Origin: Laspinema palackyanum D2c
Lineage (GTDB): Bacteria; Cyanobacteriota; Cyanobacteriia; Cyanobacteriales; Laspinemataceae
Direction of reading: 5' to 3'
DNA length: 64,000 nucleotides
Assembly: GCF_025370875.1 (NCBI RefSeq)
Contig: NZ_JAMXFD010000014.1
Coordinates: 1 to 64,000, forward strand
Positions 34,530-44,507 of the stretch are shown here, in pieces (position 1 is the stretch's first letter; every line of letters begins with the position of its first letter). The notes under the pieces are model-generated. The model had not been told where the DNA came from. It saw only the letters and a list, made by a program, of their open reading frames with translations, and searched no databases. The position numbers and the translations under genes were made by a program.

Positions 34530-35351
34530 TCATCCGTCGCGACTTAATGCTGATAAAATTGCCTGCTGACTGACGGTTTGATAAATGCTGGTTAATGACT
34601 GCATCACCGCTTGTCCTGTTGCTGCCGGTTTAATGGGAATCGGTCCTAAAACATCTAACACCGTTTCACTACTGGGCGCAGGGGCAATTACCACTAATCC
34701 GGATTCTAACTGGTCGTCATACTGCCAAAATTTCTCTACTTTTAGAGGAGATTTATGCAGTTTTGATTTAGACTCTTTTACTTTAGAGTCCGCTGGTTCT
34801 GCATTCGTATCCGTCCCCCGGATCTGCCGTAAAGTAGCGAGAATTTGGGCTTGAGTTCTTCCCCGTAATTGAAACAATACAAACGGGTCATCACTAAAGC
34901 GATCGCCTAACAAGTAATACACCGCTGCAATATGTTTGCAGGGATTGGCTTTATCCGGACAACTACAGCGAGAATTGACTTGTTCTAGGGTAAATGGAAA
35001 CAATCTCACCCCATTGGCAGCAAACACTTCTTCGATGTTTTGTGGCATTTCCCCCGAAAGCAGTTTTGCGGAAAAAATTGCCCTTTCTGCCATTGTTTGA
35101 ATGACATAAGTCCAATCTTCATCAGTTAACGGATCTAACCAGAGAGAAACTTTGTACGGTTCCGGGTCGGTTCCTTGGACTTTGGCTAATACTTTTTGTT
35201 CTTCAAAGTCAATACTTAAAACATTTCCCTCTCTAGCATAAACCCTTGCCCGTTCTAACCGCTTTTTAAAACGATAGGAATTCAGCAAGTCTAGCCATTG
35301 TTGCGTCCACCATTCTTTATCCTGGGTCATTGGTCCTGGGTCATTTGTCAT
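34530..35351 (-). CDS. SWIM zinc finger protein
   Basis: Protein of 273 residues with the SWIM zinc-binding motif CxCx(n)CxH (RCSCPDKANPCKHIAAVYYL). SWIM domains bind DNA or proteins and often accompany SNF2-type helicases. An N-terminal segment EWWTQQWLDLLNSYRFKKRL and GRTQAQILATLRQIRG are also typical of the cyanobacterial family. It is the second gene after the SNF2 helicase with 16 bp between, so the two products probably act together. The start lies in a heptanucleotide repeat (units of ATGACAA), and an alternative ATG is 21 bp downstream. The true N-terminus is therefore uncertain by seven residues. Confidence 0.85.
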   Translation of the reverse strand: MTNDPGPMTQDKEWWTQQWLDLLNSYRFKKRLERARVYAREGNVLSIDFEEQKVLAKVQGTDPEPYKVSLWLDPLTDEDWTYVIQTMAERAIFSAKLLSGEMPQNIEEVFAANGVRLFPFTLEQVNSRCSCPDKANPCKHIAAVYYLLGDRFSDDPFVLFQLRGRTQAQILATLRQIRGTDTNAEPADSKVKESKSKLHKSPLKVEKFWQYDDQLESGLVVIAPAPSSETVLDVLGPIPIKPAATGQAVMQSLTSIYQTVSQQAILSALSRDG

Positions 35352-35361
35352 TTGTCATTTG
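35341..35361 (-). repeat. Heptanucleotide tandem repeat at the SWIM gene start
   Basis: Three units of TCATTTG (ATGACAA in the coding sense) span the start codon. Each unit offers an ATG in a different frame; only the one at 35351 opens the SWIM frame. A related TCATTGG/TCCTGGG stretch adjoins it. Confidence 0.7.
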
Positions 35362-35367
35362 TCCTTG

Positions 35368-38300
35368 TTATAAGTCATCTTCATCAATGACGGCATTGCG
35401 ATCGAGGATGAGTAAGTTCCGTAAATTATCGCTATCTAAGTCGGCTAACCATTGTTCACCTGCGCCTACGACTTGTTCGGCTAACTCTTTCTTACTTTCA
35501 ATTAAATCGTGAATTTTTTCCTCTAATGTGCCGGTACTGATGAATTTATGCACTTGCACATTTTGGGTTTGTCCAATTCTAAACACGCGGTCCGTGGCTT
35601 GATTTTCTACGGCAGGATTCCACCAGCGGTCATAATGGAATACATGATTGGCGCGGGTTAAATTCAAACCCACCCCACCGGCTTTGATGGATAGTATCAT
35701 AATCGGTGGTCCTTGGGGGTCTTGTTGGAAGCGATCGACCATTTCCTCCCGTTGATTTTTGCGGGTTCCGCCATATAAAAAGAGAACTTCTCGGCCTAAT
35801 TTTTGGGAGAGATAGGGTTGCAGGAGTTTCCCCCATTCCGCAAATTGGGTGAAGATTAACCCCCGATCGCCTTCTGCCAGCATCTCTTCTAACATTTCCT
35901 CTAAGCGCACCAATTTACCCGATCGCAACGGTTGCTTGAGAGTCTTTTCTTTTAAAAACTGCGCCGGATGATTGCAAATTTGCTTTAATTTAACCAGCAA
36001 TGCCAAAATCAAACCATGCCGTTGAATCCCTTCGGCTGCATCAATGTCCGCCAAGGTACTATCCACGGTTTCTTGATACAATTTTGCCTGTTCCGCAGAT
36101 AGTCCACAAAAGACCGGATTCTCCTGTTTTTCGGGCAAATCTTGAATGATGGTTTTATCACTTTTGAGGCGACGCAGGACAAAAGGACGAACCAGCGATC
36201 GCAATGCCTCCAAAGAATCTGTATCCCCATATTTCTCAATGGGTGTAGCAAATCGTCGTTGGAAAAATTGTCGGGCCCCCAAATAACCCGGATTCAAAAA
36301 GTCCATAATTGACCACAGTTCTTGCAGTCGGTTTTCTACCGGAGTTCCGGTTAAAGCAATCCGAAACGGTTGGGTTTCTTCATCAATCAAATCTCGGACC
36401 GCTTTCGACTGTTTCGCCTGGGGATTCTTAATATTTTGCGCTTCATCTAAAATGATGCCATCCCAGGGAATACTCCGCAATTCTTTTTCATCCCGATAAA
36501 CCAAGGGATAACTGGTAATGGCTAAATTTTTCCCTTCCAGGGCTTTGGCAAAGGCTTTCCCTTTAGCCCGTTTGTCGCCATGATGAACCATCACTTTGAG
36601 TTTGGGTCCAAATTTTTTAACCTCTCGTTCCCAGTTGCCTAAAACTGAGGTGGGACAAACTAATAAAACGGGATTATTTAATTCTTTCTGGTCCTGCAAA
36701 TACAGCAAGAATGCAATGGTTTCAATGGATTTACCCAATCCCATATCATCGGCTAAACAAGCGCCTAATCCCCATTTTTGCAAGAAAGCCAGCCAACTGA
36801 CCCCGCGTAATTGATAGGGTCGCAGTTCGCCTTTGAAGTTGGCAGAAACTTCTAAATCTTCTAAAGTTCGCTTGTTGGTGATGGTATTGAGTAATTCTTC
36901 CAAATGTCCCCCGGCTTCAAATTTAACCACCGGCAGTTTTTCCATGACCTGGGTATCTCCCGTTGCCAATCTTAAGGCATCTTCTAAGGTCAAAGACATC
37001 TGATTTTTACGGGATTTAAAGAAGTCCGTGGCAGCGCGAATATCCTGGTCCCGCAGTTCCACCCATTCTCCATTAATTTCAACTAAAGGAGAATTGAGGG
37101 CGATTAAACGGTCAAATTCTTTCTTGGAAATCGTTTGGCCGCCAATGGTTAATTCCCACTTGAAATTCAGGAGATTTTGTAATCCTAATCCCCCTTGGGG
37201 ACGAGTTGGACTATCGGCGCGAACGGATAATCCTAAGCGAGTCGCCCATCCGTCCCGAGGAGACAAACTGTCGGGTAAAATGACCCCTAATCCACTATCT
37301 TCAAAGCGCCAAGTGACGGATTTAATAAAGTGATAGGCTTGTAGTGGCGCGATCGCACAGGATTGAGGACATTGAGTATCTAAACTGGTTTCCAAGGGAG
37401 GAAATAGGCGAGAAGCTAATCCTAATCCCCGCAATAACGTTTCCTGGGGTTGTTCAATGGTGCGACCTTGATATACAAACTGTTCCACTGGATTATTCCA
37501 GATAGTTTTTGCATCAACTAAACAGTAAGCATCATCCACAGATTGCAAGAAATATTGCAACGTCCAACGATTATCGCCGTATTCTGGCGGGACGAGTTCA
37601 AAAGCGGCGCGAAAGGGTTGCTGTCCGGCGAGATGGGGGGCCACTGGGGCAGTCCAGGAGGCGATCGCCGATTCGATTTTGGCGATCGCATCCGGTTCCC
37701 CGGAAATCATCCCCGCCTCAGAAACTAACCCTTGCAGCCATTCTTTCACCGGCGAGACCAAATTTGGTATCGAATCCTCCCCACTCGCCTTGCGGATACG
37801 AATATCTAGGGCCTGAGAGAGAAATCCTTGTAACAACTCCTGCGGTTCTAAAGGGAATTGGACCGCCAATGCTTCAGGGTCCCCGAGTTGGTAGGTCCGG
37901 CAGGCGACTGGCATCTGTTTGGTGAAGCGGTTGAGGCGTTTGCGATCGGTGTCGCTATCCAAGAGGGGTTGCCAATGGGCGATCGCCCCCCCGGTGAGAG
38001 GGCGTTGGATTTGGGGAAGAAACTTACATCGCGCCTGGAGGTCCAAACTCCACCGGGCAATGTGGGACCAAAAACGCAAGTCAGACCCAATAAAATTGTC
38101 CGCAGGGTCGAGGGTTCCCAAGGGGAGGGCGGATAAAAAGGCGATCGCATCTGCGGGGTTGAGGCAGAGTCCCTCAACTTGCCACGGATATAATGCCACC
38201 TCTTCTTCTGAGGGTTGACTCCCAGAATGGAGGGGAATGGGACCCTGAGTGGAACTGAGATCCGTTGGTAGGGCGATCGCCACCTTCTGCCAAGGTGCAA

Positions 38301-38589
38301 TTTCTAGTTTTTTGTCGGTCTTCTTTTGTTTTTTGCTTTTTGCCGGAGTCGGGTTCGCCCAGTCGGGTAATTCCCAGGACAACCGATTTTGTGCAGTTAA
38401 TCTGTTAATAAATTCGATTAATTCTAGGGAATTCATGGCTAAAGGATGGGCGAGTGCCTTTTCCAAATTTGCCATTTCATCGGGTATCAAGCGCCGCCAA
38501 GTTTCTCCCCAAATTAGTAAATATTCACCGACTGATTTGCCTTCCGTTGAATCCCCTGATTGAATCCAACTGCCATGTAAAATTGCCAT
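35368..38589 (-). CDS. SNF2-family DNA helicase/translocase
   Basis: Large ATPase of 1073 residues. The N-terminal half (about 1-560) is the SNF2-associated domain of bacterial family members, with ANPTPAKSKKQKKTDKK as a basic linker. The motor follows: motif I ADDMGLGKSIETIAFLLYLQ, Ia LLVCPTSVLGNWEREVKKF, II ILDEAQNIKNPQAKQSKA, III ALTGTPVENRLQELWSIMDF, IV LVRLEEMLEEMLAEGDRGLI, V ILSIKAGGVGLNLTRANHVF and VI RWWNPAVENQATDRVFRIGQ. Such enzymes translocate on duplex DNA. With the SWIM partner it is a widespread two-gene unit of unclear role, possibly in repair or nucleoprotein remodelling. It starts with ATG; no promoter stands out. Confidence 0.93.
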   Translation of the reverse strand: MAILHGSWIQSGDSTEGKSVGEYLLIWGETWRRLIPDEMANLEKALAHPLAMNSLELIEFINRLTAQNRLSWELPDWANPTPAKSKKQKKTDKKLEIAPWQKVAIALPTDLSSTQGPIPLHSGSQPSEEEVALYPWQVEGLCLNPADAIAFLSALPLGTLDPADNFIGSDLRFWSHIARWSLDLQARCKFLPQIQRPLTGGAIAHWQPLLDSDTDRKRLNRFTKQMPVACRTYQLGDPEALAVQFPLEPQELLQGFLSQALDIRIRKASGEDSIPNLVSPVKEWLQGLVSEAGMISGEPDAIAKIESAIASWTAPVAPHLAGQQPFRAAFELVPPEYGDNRWTLQYFLQSVDDAYCLVDAKTIWNNPVEQFVYQGRTIEQPQETLLRGLGLASRLFPPLETSLDTQCPQSCAIAPLQAYHFIKSVTWRFEDSGLGVILPDSLSPRDGWATRLGLSVRADSPTRPQGGLGLQNLLNFKWELTIGGQTISKKEFDRLIALNSPLVEINGEWVELRDQDIRAATDFFKSRKNQMSLTLEDALRLATGDTQVMEKLPVVKFEAGGHLEELLNTITNKRTLEDLEVSANFKGELRPYQLRGVSWLAFLQKWGLGACLADDMGLGKSIETIAFLLYLQDQKELNNPVLLVCPTSVLGNWEREVKKFGPKLKVMVHHGDKRAKGKAFAKALEGKNLAITSYPLVYRDEKELRSIPWDGIILDEAQNIKNPQAKQSKAVRDLIDEETQPFRIALTGTPVENRLQELWSIMDFLNPGYLGARQFFQRRFATPIEKYGDTDSLEALRSLVRPFVLRRLKSDKTIIQDLPEKQENPVFCGLSAEQAKLYQETVDSTLADIDAAEGIQRHGLILALLVKLKQICNHPAQFLKEKTLKQPLRSGKLVRLEEMLEEMLAEGDRGLIFTQFAEWGKLLQPYLSQKLGREVLFLYGGTRKNQREEMVDRFQQDPQGPPIMILSIKAGGVGLNLTRANHVFHYDRWWNPAVENQATDRVFRIGQTQNVQVHKFISTGTLEEKIHDLIESKKELAEQVVGAGEQWLADLDSDNLRNLLILDRNAVIDEDDL

Positions 38590-39346
38590 GCGCGTGAAAA
38601 ATCCTCTGATTGATTAGTTATTGTAAAATGGGTTGGTTTAAAACGTTTGCGTTAAATTTTAGGTTGAAAAAGAGGGAATTGATAATAGTTGGACCCGGAC
38701 GATTACATAGAACAAGTTGTACTTTTCCGCCTAAATTTCAATGCCCTGGAAGGAGACTGGACTCAATTTAACATTTTTCGCGCAACCCAAACATCGGATT
38801 TAGGTCGATCGCCCCTCGGGTCAGGAATCGGTCAGGGATGGGGGTCAACCAGGGTGAATCCGGAGAACCGCTTCAGGTGGGAACGGCAGGAGGCGATCGG
38901 CCTTGGGACTGGGGGCGATCGCCTTGTCAAGAGGACCAAGAGGACCCCACCCTAACCCTCCCCTTGCCAAGGGGAGGGGACTGGAGGTGCAGTTAGGCGT
39001 GAAAAATTTAGTCGGATTCGGTGAAGATTTTAGGGGATTCCCGGGAGGATGTCTGGGTTTTAAAGCTGCGATCGTGGGCTAAAATGGATCAAAAGGCTTG
39101 CTCAAGGGGACGAGTACCCAAAGAAAGCATCCAACAAGCAGGGGCGGCGGACCCAAAGTAGGAGAGAAGCACTCAAGCCAAAACCGCTGCGCTCATACCG
39201 GGCGACATCATCAGGGAAAGTGGCGAAGAGATTGCTGTTGGCGGATCAATCCGAACCCCTGATTGTGTCTGACGCGATCGCACTTTAGAAGTGTTACGAT
39301 TGCCACAGAAAAGAAAAGAGAGCGAATTAGAAGGAAAAAGGACTGC
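38590..39346. other. Long leader region before pnp
   Basis: A 757 bp gap. A TTG-initiated frame at 38689-38955 (DPDDYIEQVVLFRLNFNALE…) is too weak to call a gene. A family D repeat sits at 38945-38980. The remainder to 39346 has no ORF or recognisable RNA. Confidence 0.45.
38945..38980. repeat. Family D repeat (CCCACCCTAACCCTCCCC…GGGGAGGGGA)
   Basis: CCCCACCCTAACCCTCCCC with the partial inverted partner GGGGAGGGGA around TTGCCAA; a common cyanobacterial intergenic motif. Its relative is embedded in the CHAT gene at 8490. Confidence 0.65.
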
Positions 39347-41497
39347 ATGAAAGAAATTGAAAAGTCAATATCCTTTGATGGACGGGATATTCGACTCACT
39401 ATTGGGTTGTTTGCACCCCAGGCAGGTGGTGCGGTATTGATTCAGTCGGGAGATACGGCTGTATTCGTGACAGCGACCCGTTCTCAGGGCAGAGAGGGGA
39501 TTGATTTTCTCCCCTTGTTGGTCGATTACGAAGAACGCCTCTATGCAGGGGGAAAAATTCCCGGGGGCTTCTTAAGACGTGAAGGAAGACCACCGGAAAA
39601 GGTCACCCTAACCTGTCGATTGATTGACCGTCCGTTGCGGCCTTTGATTCCCCAGTGGATTCGGGATGATATTCAAATTGTCGCTACAACCTGGTCAATG
39701 GACCCCCAAGTACCCCCGGATGTATTAGCGGTGACGGGTGCTTCAGTGGCCGTGCAGTTAGCCGGAATTCCCTTCTATGGTCCAATGGCAGCCGTGCGCG
39801 TCGGTTTGGTGGGCGATGATTTTATCATTAATCCCACCTATAAAGAAATCACCTCGGGAGATTTGGATCTCGTCGTAGCCGGGAGTCCCGATGGGGTGAT
39901 CATGGTGGAAGCCGGTGCAAATCAGCTTCCAGAACAGGATATCATCGAAGCCATTGATTTCGGCTATGAAGCCACCTGCGACTTGATTCAAGCGCAGCGG
40001 GAAATCATGGAAGAATTAGGAATTGAGCAGGTGATTGAACCACCGCCTGAGATGGATCAAACCCTGGAAACGTTCATTCAGGAACGGACGACGGAAGGGA
40101 TTAAAGAGATTTTGTCTCAGCATTTAGACAAAAACCTCCGGGATACGCGCTTAGATGAGATTAAAGACACCATTCAAGGACAAATTGCTCAGATGCCCGA
40201 GGAAGAACCTGTGAGGGTTGCGGCAACTTCTGATAGCAAAGCGGTGGGGAAAGTCTTTAAAGAAGTGACCAAGAAACTGATGCGGCGGCAGATTGTCGAA
40301 GATGGGGTGCGCGTCGATGGTCGTAAACTCGACGAAGTACGGCCCGTTTCTTGTCGCGTCGGACTGTTGCCCCAACGGGTTCATGGTAGCGCGTTATTCA
40401 ACCGAGGATTAACTCAGGTGTTATCGTTGGTCACCTTGGGAACGCCAGGAGATGCCCAAGATTTAGCCGATGACTTGCATCCCGAAGATGAAAAGCGGTA
40501 TCTGCACCATTACAACTTCCCGCCATTTTCCGTGGGAGAGACTCGACCGATGCGATCGCCTGGACGCCGGGAAATTGGTCATGGCGCTTTAGCAGAACGC
40601 GCCTTATTGCCGGTGTTACCGGATTATGACAAATTCCCCTATGTGATTCGCGTCGTCTCTGAGGTCCTCTCGTCCAACGGTTCTACCTCGATGGGTTCGG
40701 TGTGCGGTTCGACTTTGGGTCTCATGGATGCCGGTGTCCCCATCAAAAAACCCGTTTCCGGTGCAGCAATGGGTTTAATCAAAGAAGGGGATGAAGTTCG
40801 GATTTTGACCGATATCCAAGGGATCGAAGATTTCCTAGGAGATATGGACTTCAAGGTAGCCGGAACCGACACGGGGATCACGGCTTTGCAGATGGATATG
40901 AAAATCTCTGGGTTGTCGATGGAGACGATCGCCCTGGCGATTCAGCAAGCGAAACCCGCGCGACTGCATATCCTGGAAAAAATGCTAGAGACGATTGATA
41001 CGCCTCGTGACGAACTCTCACCCTACGCGCCACGCCTGTTGACGATCAAGATTGATCCGGAATTCATTGGCATGGTGATTGGACCGGGCGGTAAGATGAT
41101 CAAGAGCATTACCGAGGAAACCGGGGCCAAGATCGATATCCAGGATGATGGAACCGTCACAGTTTCGGCGATCGAAAGTGAAAAGGCACAGCGTGCGGTA
41201 ACGATTATCCAAAACATGACCCGCAAGTTATCAGCGGGAGATGTTTATCTGGGGACCGTTACGCGGATTATTCCGATTGGTGCGTTTGTGGAATTCCTCC
41301 CTGGAAAAGAAGGGATGGTTCATATTTCTCAAATTGCGGATTATCGAGTCGGCAAGGTAGAAGATGAACTCGCCGTGGGTGATCAAGTCGTGATTAAAGT
41401 GCGCGATATTGATAACAAAGGGCGGATCAATCTCACTCGTCTGAACATTCATCCCGATGAGGCACAGGCTGCGCGGGAAGCAGCGGGACTCGCCTAG
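39347..41497 (+). CDS. pnp: Polyribonucleotide nucleotidyltransferase (PNPase)
   Basis: Phosphorolytic 3'-5' exoribonuclease that degrades or tails RNA; a trimer in the cytoplasm. I use the ATG of [15 protein letters not shown] (39347), preceded by GAAGGAAAAAGGA; the frame is open upstream to 39263. It has 716 residues. First RNase PH domain ([40 protein letters not shown]), helical linker, second RNase PH domain ([55 protein letters not shown]). KH domain ([20 protein letters not shown]) and S1 domain ([34 protein letters not shown]) follow. All usual parts are complete. A terminator hairpin lies at 41595. Confidence 0.97.
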   Translation: MKEIEKSISFDGRDIRLTIGLFAPQAGGAVLIQSGDTAVFVTATRSQGREGIDFLPLLVDYEERLYAGGKIPGGFLRREGRPPEKVTLTCRLIDRPLRPLIPQWIRDDIQIVATTWSMDPQVPPDVLAVTGASVAVQLAGIPFYGPMAAVRVGLVGDDFIINPTYKEITSGDLDLVVAGSPDGVIMVEAGANQLPEQDIIEAIDFGYEATCDLIQAQREIMEELGIEQVIEPPPEMDQTLETFIQERTTEGIKEILSQHLDKNLRDTRLDEIKDTIQGQIAQMPEEEPVRVAATSDSKAVGKVFKEVTKKLMRRQIVEDGVRVDGRKLDEVRPVSCRVGLLPQRVHGSALFNRGLTQVLSLVTLGTPGDAQDLADDLHPEDEKRYLHHYNFPPFSVGETRPMRSPGRREIGHGALAERALLPVLPDYDKFPYVIRVVSEVLSSNGSTSMGSVCGSTLGLMDAGVPIKKPVSGAAMGLIKEGDEVRILTDIQGIEDFLGDMDFKVAGTDTGITALQMDMKISGLSMETIALAIQQAKPARLHILEKMLETIDTPRDELSPYAPRLLTIKIDPEFIGMVIGPGGKMIKSITEETGAKIDIQDDGTVTVSAIESEKAQRAVTIIQNMTRKLSAGDVYLGTVTRIIPIGAFVEFLPGKEGMVHISQIADYRVGKVEDELAVGDQVVIKVRDIDNKGRINLTRLNIHPDEAQAAREAAGLA

Positions 41498-41594
41498 AAA
41501 AGTCTAGCTTTATCCCTCCAATTTGACCTGGAGGGGTCGCTCATGGCCTGCCTACAGGGATTTATTATCGGTTATAAGTGAGAATGGGTGATAG

Positions 41595-41620
41595 AAAGCT
41601 TCTGGAATCAGAAGCTTTTT
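41595..41620 (+). terminator. Rho-independent terminator after pnp
   Basis: AAAGCTTCT-GGAATC-AGAAGCTTT stem of 9 bp followed by TT, 98 bp after the pnp stop; the stem merges with the T run. Confidence 0.75.
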
Positions 41621-41661
41621 GCATTTCAAGCAGGCGATCGCCGTTCTGATGGCAGAACAGA

Positions 41662-41695
41662 AACCCCACCCAGGATGTACCCAGGCGGTGGGGTT
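41662..41695. terminator. Hairpin between pnp and the DUF4327 gene
   Basis: AACCCCACC pairs perfectly with GGTGGGGTT around a 16-base loop. It is 54 bp past the minus-strand DUF4327 stop. The following T run is short, so terminator function is only likely. Confidence 0.45.
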
Positions 41696-41748
41696 CATGC
41701 TAAGAAAGCAAATCAAACCACAACGGTGAGGGTGGACCTAATTTAATG

Positions 41749-41973
41749 TTAGTCGTCGAACCAATCTTCCCGACCTAACAAATCACAAATGCGATCGCGC
41801 AGCAAAAAGTCATTGTGTTCTAACTCTAGCTCGATGTTTCCCCATTCGCGAGCCGGAATGTACTTGCAAAGGGTATAAATCGGTTGCTGACGGCTAAGAA
41901 TGCCTTTTTTGACGAGTTGACGCGCTTCTTGTTTGATAAAGCCTATGGTATATGAGATCGTAGCTTGAACCAT
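41749..41973 (-). CDS. DUF4327 family protein
   Basis: Small cyanobacteria-specific protein of 74 residues, function unknown. I start at MVQATISYTIGFIKQEARQL (41973), which matches the family start; the frame runs further upstream to 42084 without similarity. Family signature: LVKKGILSRQQPIYTLCKYI, PAREWGNIELELEHNDFLLR, DRICDLL, acidic end EDWFDD. No membrane segment or cofactor motif. Probably an all-helical soluble protein. It stands alone between pnp and tpiA and converges on pnp. Confidence 0.85.
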   Translation of the reverse strand: MVQATISYTIGFIKQEARQLVKKGILSRQQPIYTLCKYIPAREWGNIELELEHNDFLLRDRICDLLGREDWFDD

Positions 41974-42518
41974 ATTGAAAACCGCTATCCCCTTCAGGGC
42001 GGTAGGAGAGTCCCTTAATTTTATAGTTAAAAAGGCGGTTTCGGCTACAGATTGCCCCCGCAAATCATCCCCGAACCATAACAATTTCTATAGCCTTTTA
42101 TCAATTTGAATCAGGACTTAAGATCCCTAGCTTCCTGTGAAAGTAGGGTTTAGCTTGGGTCATACTCCTTCACTTTTGAGGACCGCAGAACGACTGAAGT
42201 CGTTACCACAAAAGAGGGATAACCGGGAAGGACGACTCCATGAGTTTTCCAATTTCAGAGAAATGACTTCAGCGGTTCTCCCCGGTTTTTGTAGTGACCA
42301 CTTCCACCCTCTCTTCATTAAAATTAATATGGATCATCCAGGATTATTAACAGAAAACTCCAGACCCAGAGTGGGGAATCACCCGGGAGGCCCTAAACAG
42401 CCGACGGCCCCCCGCAGAGTTTTTGCGACTTTTTAGCAAAATTGGCGTGAAACGATCCCAATTCGCTTTACACTCATAGTCAGTATTTTGTCGAATTCTG
42501 TATCTGACTGAGTTAACC
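41974..42518. other. Gene-free gap before tpiA
   Basis: Contains a single family C hairpin (GAACGACTGAAGTCGTTACC, 42187-42206). I see no ORF with gene-like character and no strong promoter, although the tpiA promoter must lie here, since a GTG start follows directly. Confidence 0.45.
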
Positions 42519-43247
42519 GTGCGAAAAATCATTCTGGCCGGTAATTGGAAAATGTACAAAACCCAGGCAGAAGCCCTGGAGTTTTTAGAGGGGTTCAAAC
42601 CCAACGCAGAGGACGCCCCGGAGAATCGGGAAGTGGTTCTGTGCGTGCCATTCACTGCTTTAAGTGCTCTGTCCAAGAATTTGCACGGGAGTCGTATTCG
42701 CCTCGGTGCCCAAAATATTCATTGGGAAGAAGCCGGTGCCTATACAGGTGAAATTTCTGGCCCGATGCTGACGGAAATCGGCGTGCGCTATGTGATTATC
42801 GGGCATAGCGAACGCCGTCAATATTTTGGGGAAACCGATGAAACGGTCAACCTGCGCCTGAAAGCAGCCCAGAAATATGGACTGATTCCCATCCTCTGTG
42901 TGGGTGAAACGAAGGAACAACGCGCCGCTAAGGAGACGGAATCTCACATTTTAGGTCAACTGGAAAAAGACCTGGTAGATATCGACCAAACCCAGTTGGT
43001 GATTGCCTACGAACCGATTTGGGCGATCGGGACCGGGGAAACCTGTGAATCCGACGAAGCAAACCGCGTCATCGGTTTGATTCGCTCGAAATTGGACAAT
43101 AAAGATATCACGATTCAGTATGGCGGATCGGTCAAACCGGACAATATCGATGAATTGATGGCAAAGCCAGAAATTGATGGGGTGTTGGTCGGTGGGGCCA
43201 GTCTCACCCCGGAAAGCTGGGGCAAAATTGTCAATTATCGCGCTTAG
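42519..43247 (+). CDS. tpiA: Triosephosphate isomerase
   Basis: Interconverts dihydroxyacetone phosphate and glyceraldehyde 3-phosphate in glycolysis, gluconeogenesis and the Calvin cycle. 242 residues, as usual. GTG start giving [20 protein letters not shown] with catalytic Asn and Lys. The catalytic His lies in [17 protein letters not shown] and the catalytic Glu in [17 protein letters not shown]. The phosphate-gripping loop 6 is AIGTG, with later [11 protein letters not shown]-type ([17 protein letters not shown]) and GVLVGGASL. All active residues are present. It is monocistronic, flanked by repeats on the 3' side. Confidence 0.98.
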   Translation: MRKIILAGNWKMYKTQAEALEFLEGFKPNAEDAPENREVVLCVPFTALSALSKNLHGSRIRLGAQNIHWEEAGAYTGEISGPMLTEIGVRYVIIGHSERRQYFGETDETVNLRLKAAQKYGLIPILCVGETKEQRAAKETESHILGQLEKDLVDIDQTQLVIAYEPIWAIGTGETCESDEANRVIGLIRSKLDNKDITIQYGGSVKPDNIDELMAKPEIDGVLVGGASLTPESWGKIVNYRA

Positions 43248-43291
43248 GTGGAACGGATAACGGTTCATTTGCGAACCGGAATCCATTCTAA

Positions 43292-43369
43292 GCAGGCGGG
43301 CTAAAATCAAGAAGCCCGCACCCTAGAAGGGTGGGGCTACACGAACGAAGCCCGCCTGTGCGGGCTAAA
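43292..43369. repeat. Interspersed repeat, family A, copy 6
   Basis: GCAGGCGGGCTAAAATCAAG, AAGCCCGCACCCTAGAAGGG, TGGGGCTACACGAACGAAGC and CCGCCTGTGCGGGCTAAAG. The ends GCGGGCTAA and CGGGCTAAA repeat in direct orientation, showing a composite copy. Confidence 0.75.
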
Positions 43370-43413
43370 GAGAAAAATTTTAAAAACCAAATTGCGTATC
43401 AGTCATTTCTAAT

Positions 43414-43589
43414 GTTGGTAGTTATCAGTCGTTTCTAATGTTCGTAGTAACGACTTCAGTCGTTTCTCATGTTCGTAGTAACGACTTCAGTCGTTTCTAA
43501 TGTTCGTAGTAACGACTTCAGTCGTTTCTCATGTTCGTAGTAACGACTTCAGTCGTTTCTCATGTTCGTAGTAACGACTTCAGTCGTTA
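43414..43589. repeat. Tandem array of 31-bp family C units
   Basis: Five consecutive 31 bp units starting at 43440, 43471, 43502, 43533 and 43564, each GTTCGTAGTAACGACTTCAG plus TCGTTTCT(A/C)AT, preceded by one degenerate unit at 43414. Each contains the hairpin AACGACTTCAGTCGTT. There are no spacers. Confidence 0.92.
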
Positions 43590-43637
43590 TCCCCCATTCA
43601 TAGTCAATCCCTAACTCTCAAAAGTCCTTAATCCCGG

Positions 43638-44507
43638 ATGAATCATCAACCCTTGCCGCTGACAATTCGCGATCGCCCGTTTATCTGGGGTCAGCGCACC
43701 TATTTGATGGCGGTCCTTAACGTCACCCCGGATAGTTTTAGTGATGGCGGTGACTTCAACACCCTTGAAACAGCCGTTACTCATGCCAAGGCATTAATCA
43801 ACGCCGGTGCCGATATCCTCGATATTGGGGGCCAGTCCACAAGACCCGGGGCCTTAGAAGTCTCCCTAACAGAAGAACTCAATCGTGTGGTTCCGGTAGT
43901 GCGATCGCTCCGCAAAAACCCCACTTTTGCCACCTGTCCCATTTCCATCGATACCTCGCGATCGCCTGTCGCAAAAGCTGCCGTAGAAGCGGGTGCAGAT
44001 CTCATCAACGATGTCACCGGGGGAACCGGGGACCCCGAAATGTTCTCCGTCGTCGCCGCATTAGGCGTCCCCTTCATCCTCATGCATAGTCGAGGCACTC
44101 CCGAAACCATGCAAAAACTCACCGATTATCAGGATTTAATCGGCGACATCACCGAATTTTTCACCGTTCAAATTCAGAAGGCAACCGCTGCCGGGATTCA
44201 ACCCCATCAGATTATTCTCGATCCGGGGATTGGGTTTGCTAAAACCTATGAGCAAAATCTGGACCTCATTAGAAACCTGTCCCAATTTCAAACATTAGGC
44301 TGTCCCCTCTTAGTCGGCCCTTCCCGCAAAAGTTTTATCGGACATCTGCTCAACCAACCGGACCCCAAACAGCGCGTCTGGGGAACTGCCGCTGCTTGTT
44401 GTGCTGCGATCGCCACCGGCAGTACCGACATCCTCCGCATCCATGACGTGGCCGAAATGCACGACGTTTGTCGAGTTGCCGATGCCCTTTATCGACCCAA
44501 AACTTAA
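43638..44507 (+). CDS. folP: Dihydropteroate synthase
   Basis: Joins 6-hydroxymethyl-dihydropterin pyrophosphate to p-aminobenzoate in folate synthesis. 289 residues. Signature motifs of the TIM barrel: LMAVLNVTPDSFSDGGDFNT (loop 1), GADILDIGGQSTRPGALEVS (loop 2), CPISIDTSRSPVAKAAVEAG, LINDVTGGTGDPEM, PFILMHSRGTPETMQ. ILDPGIGFAKTYEQNLDLIR and PLLVGPSRKSFIGHLLNQPD carry the substrate-binding Lys/Arg. Ends RIHDVAEMHDVCRVADALYR. Start ATG at 43638. Its last 4 bases overlap the end of the convergent stomatin-like gene. Confidence 0.97.
   Translation: MNHQPLPLTIRDRPFIWGQRTYLMAVLNVTPDSFSDGGDFNTLETAVTHAKALINAGADILDIGGQSTRPGALEVSLTEELNRVVPVVRSLRKNPTFATCPISIDTSRSPVAKAAVEAGADLINDVTGGTGDPEMFSVVAALGVPFILMHSRGTPETMQKLTDYQDLIGDITEFFTVQIQKATAAGIQPHQIILDPGIGFAKTYEQNLDLIRNLSQFQTLGCPLLVGPSRKSFIGHLLNQPDPKQRVWGTAAACCAAIATGSTDILRIHDVAEMHDVCRVADALYRPKT

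Noticed and set aside
34530-38589. SNF2 and SWIM genes as part of a DISARM-like defence island
   Set aside because: No methyltransferase, DUF1998 or phospholipase D partner nearby; the two genes stand alone between a two-component system and pnp.
38689-38955. 88-codon frame before pnp
   Set aside because: TTG start, no ribosome site, low-complexity second half with HIP1 and repeat D sequence; no family recognised.
43414-43589. Regular 31 bp repeats that look like a CRISPR array
   Set aside because: The units are directly adjacent with no unique spacers, and each is a hairpin of the dispersed family C; no cas genes are present.
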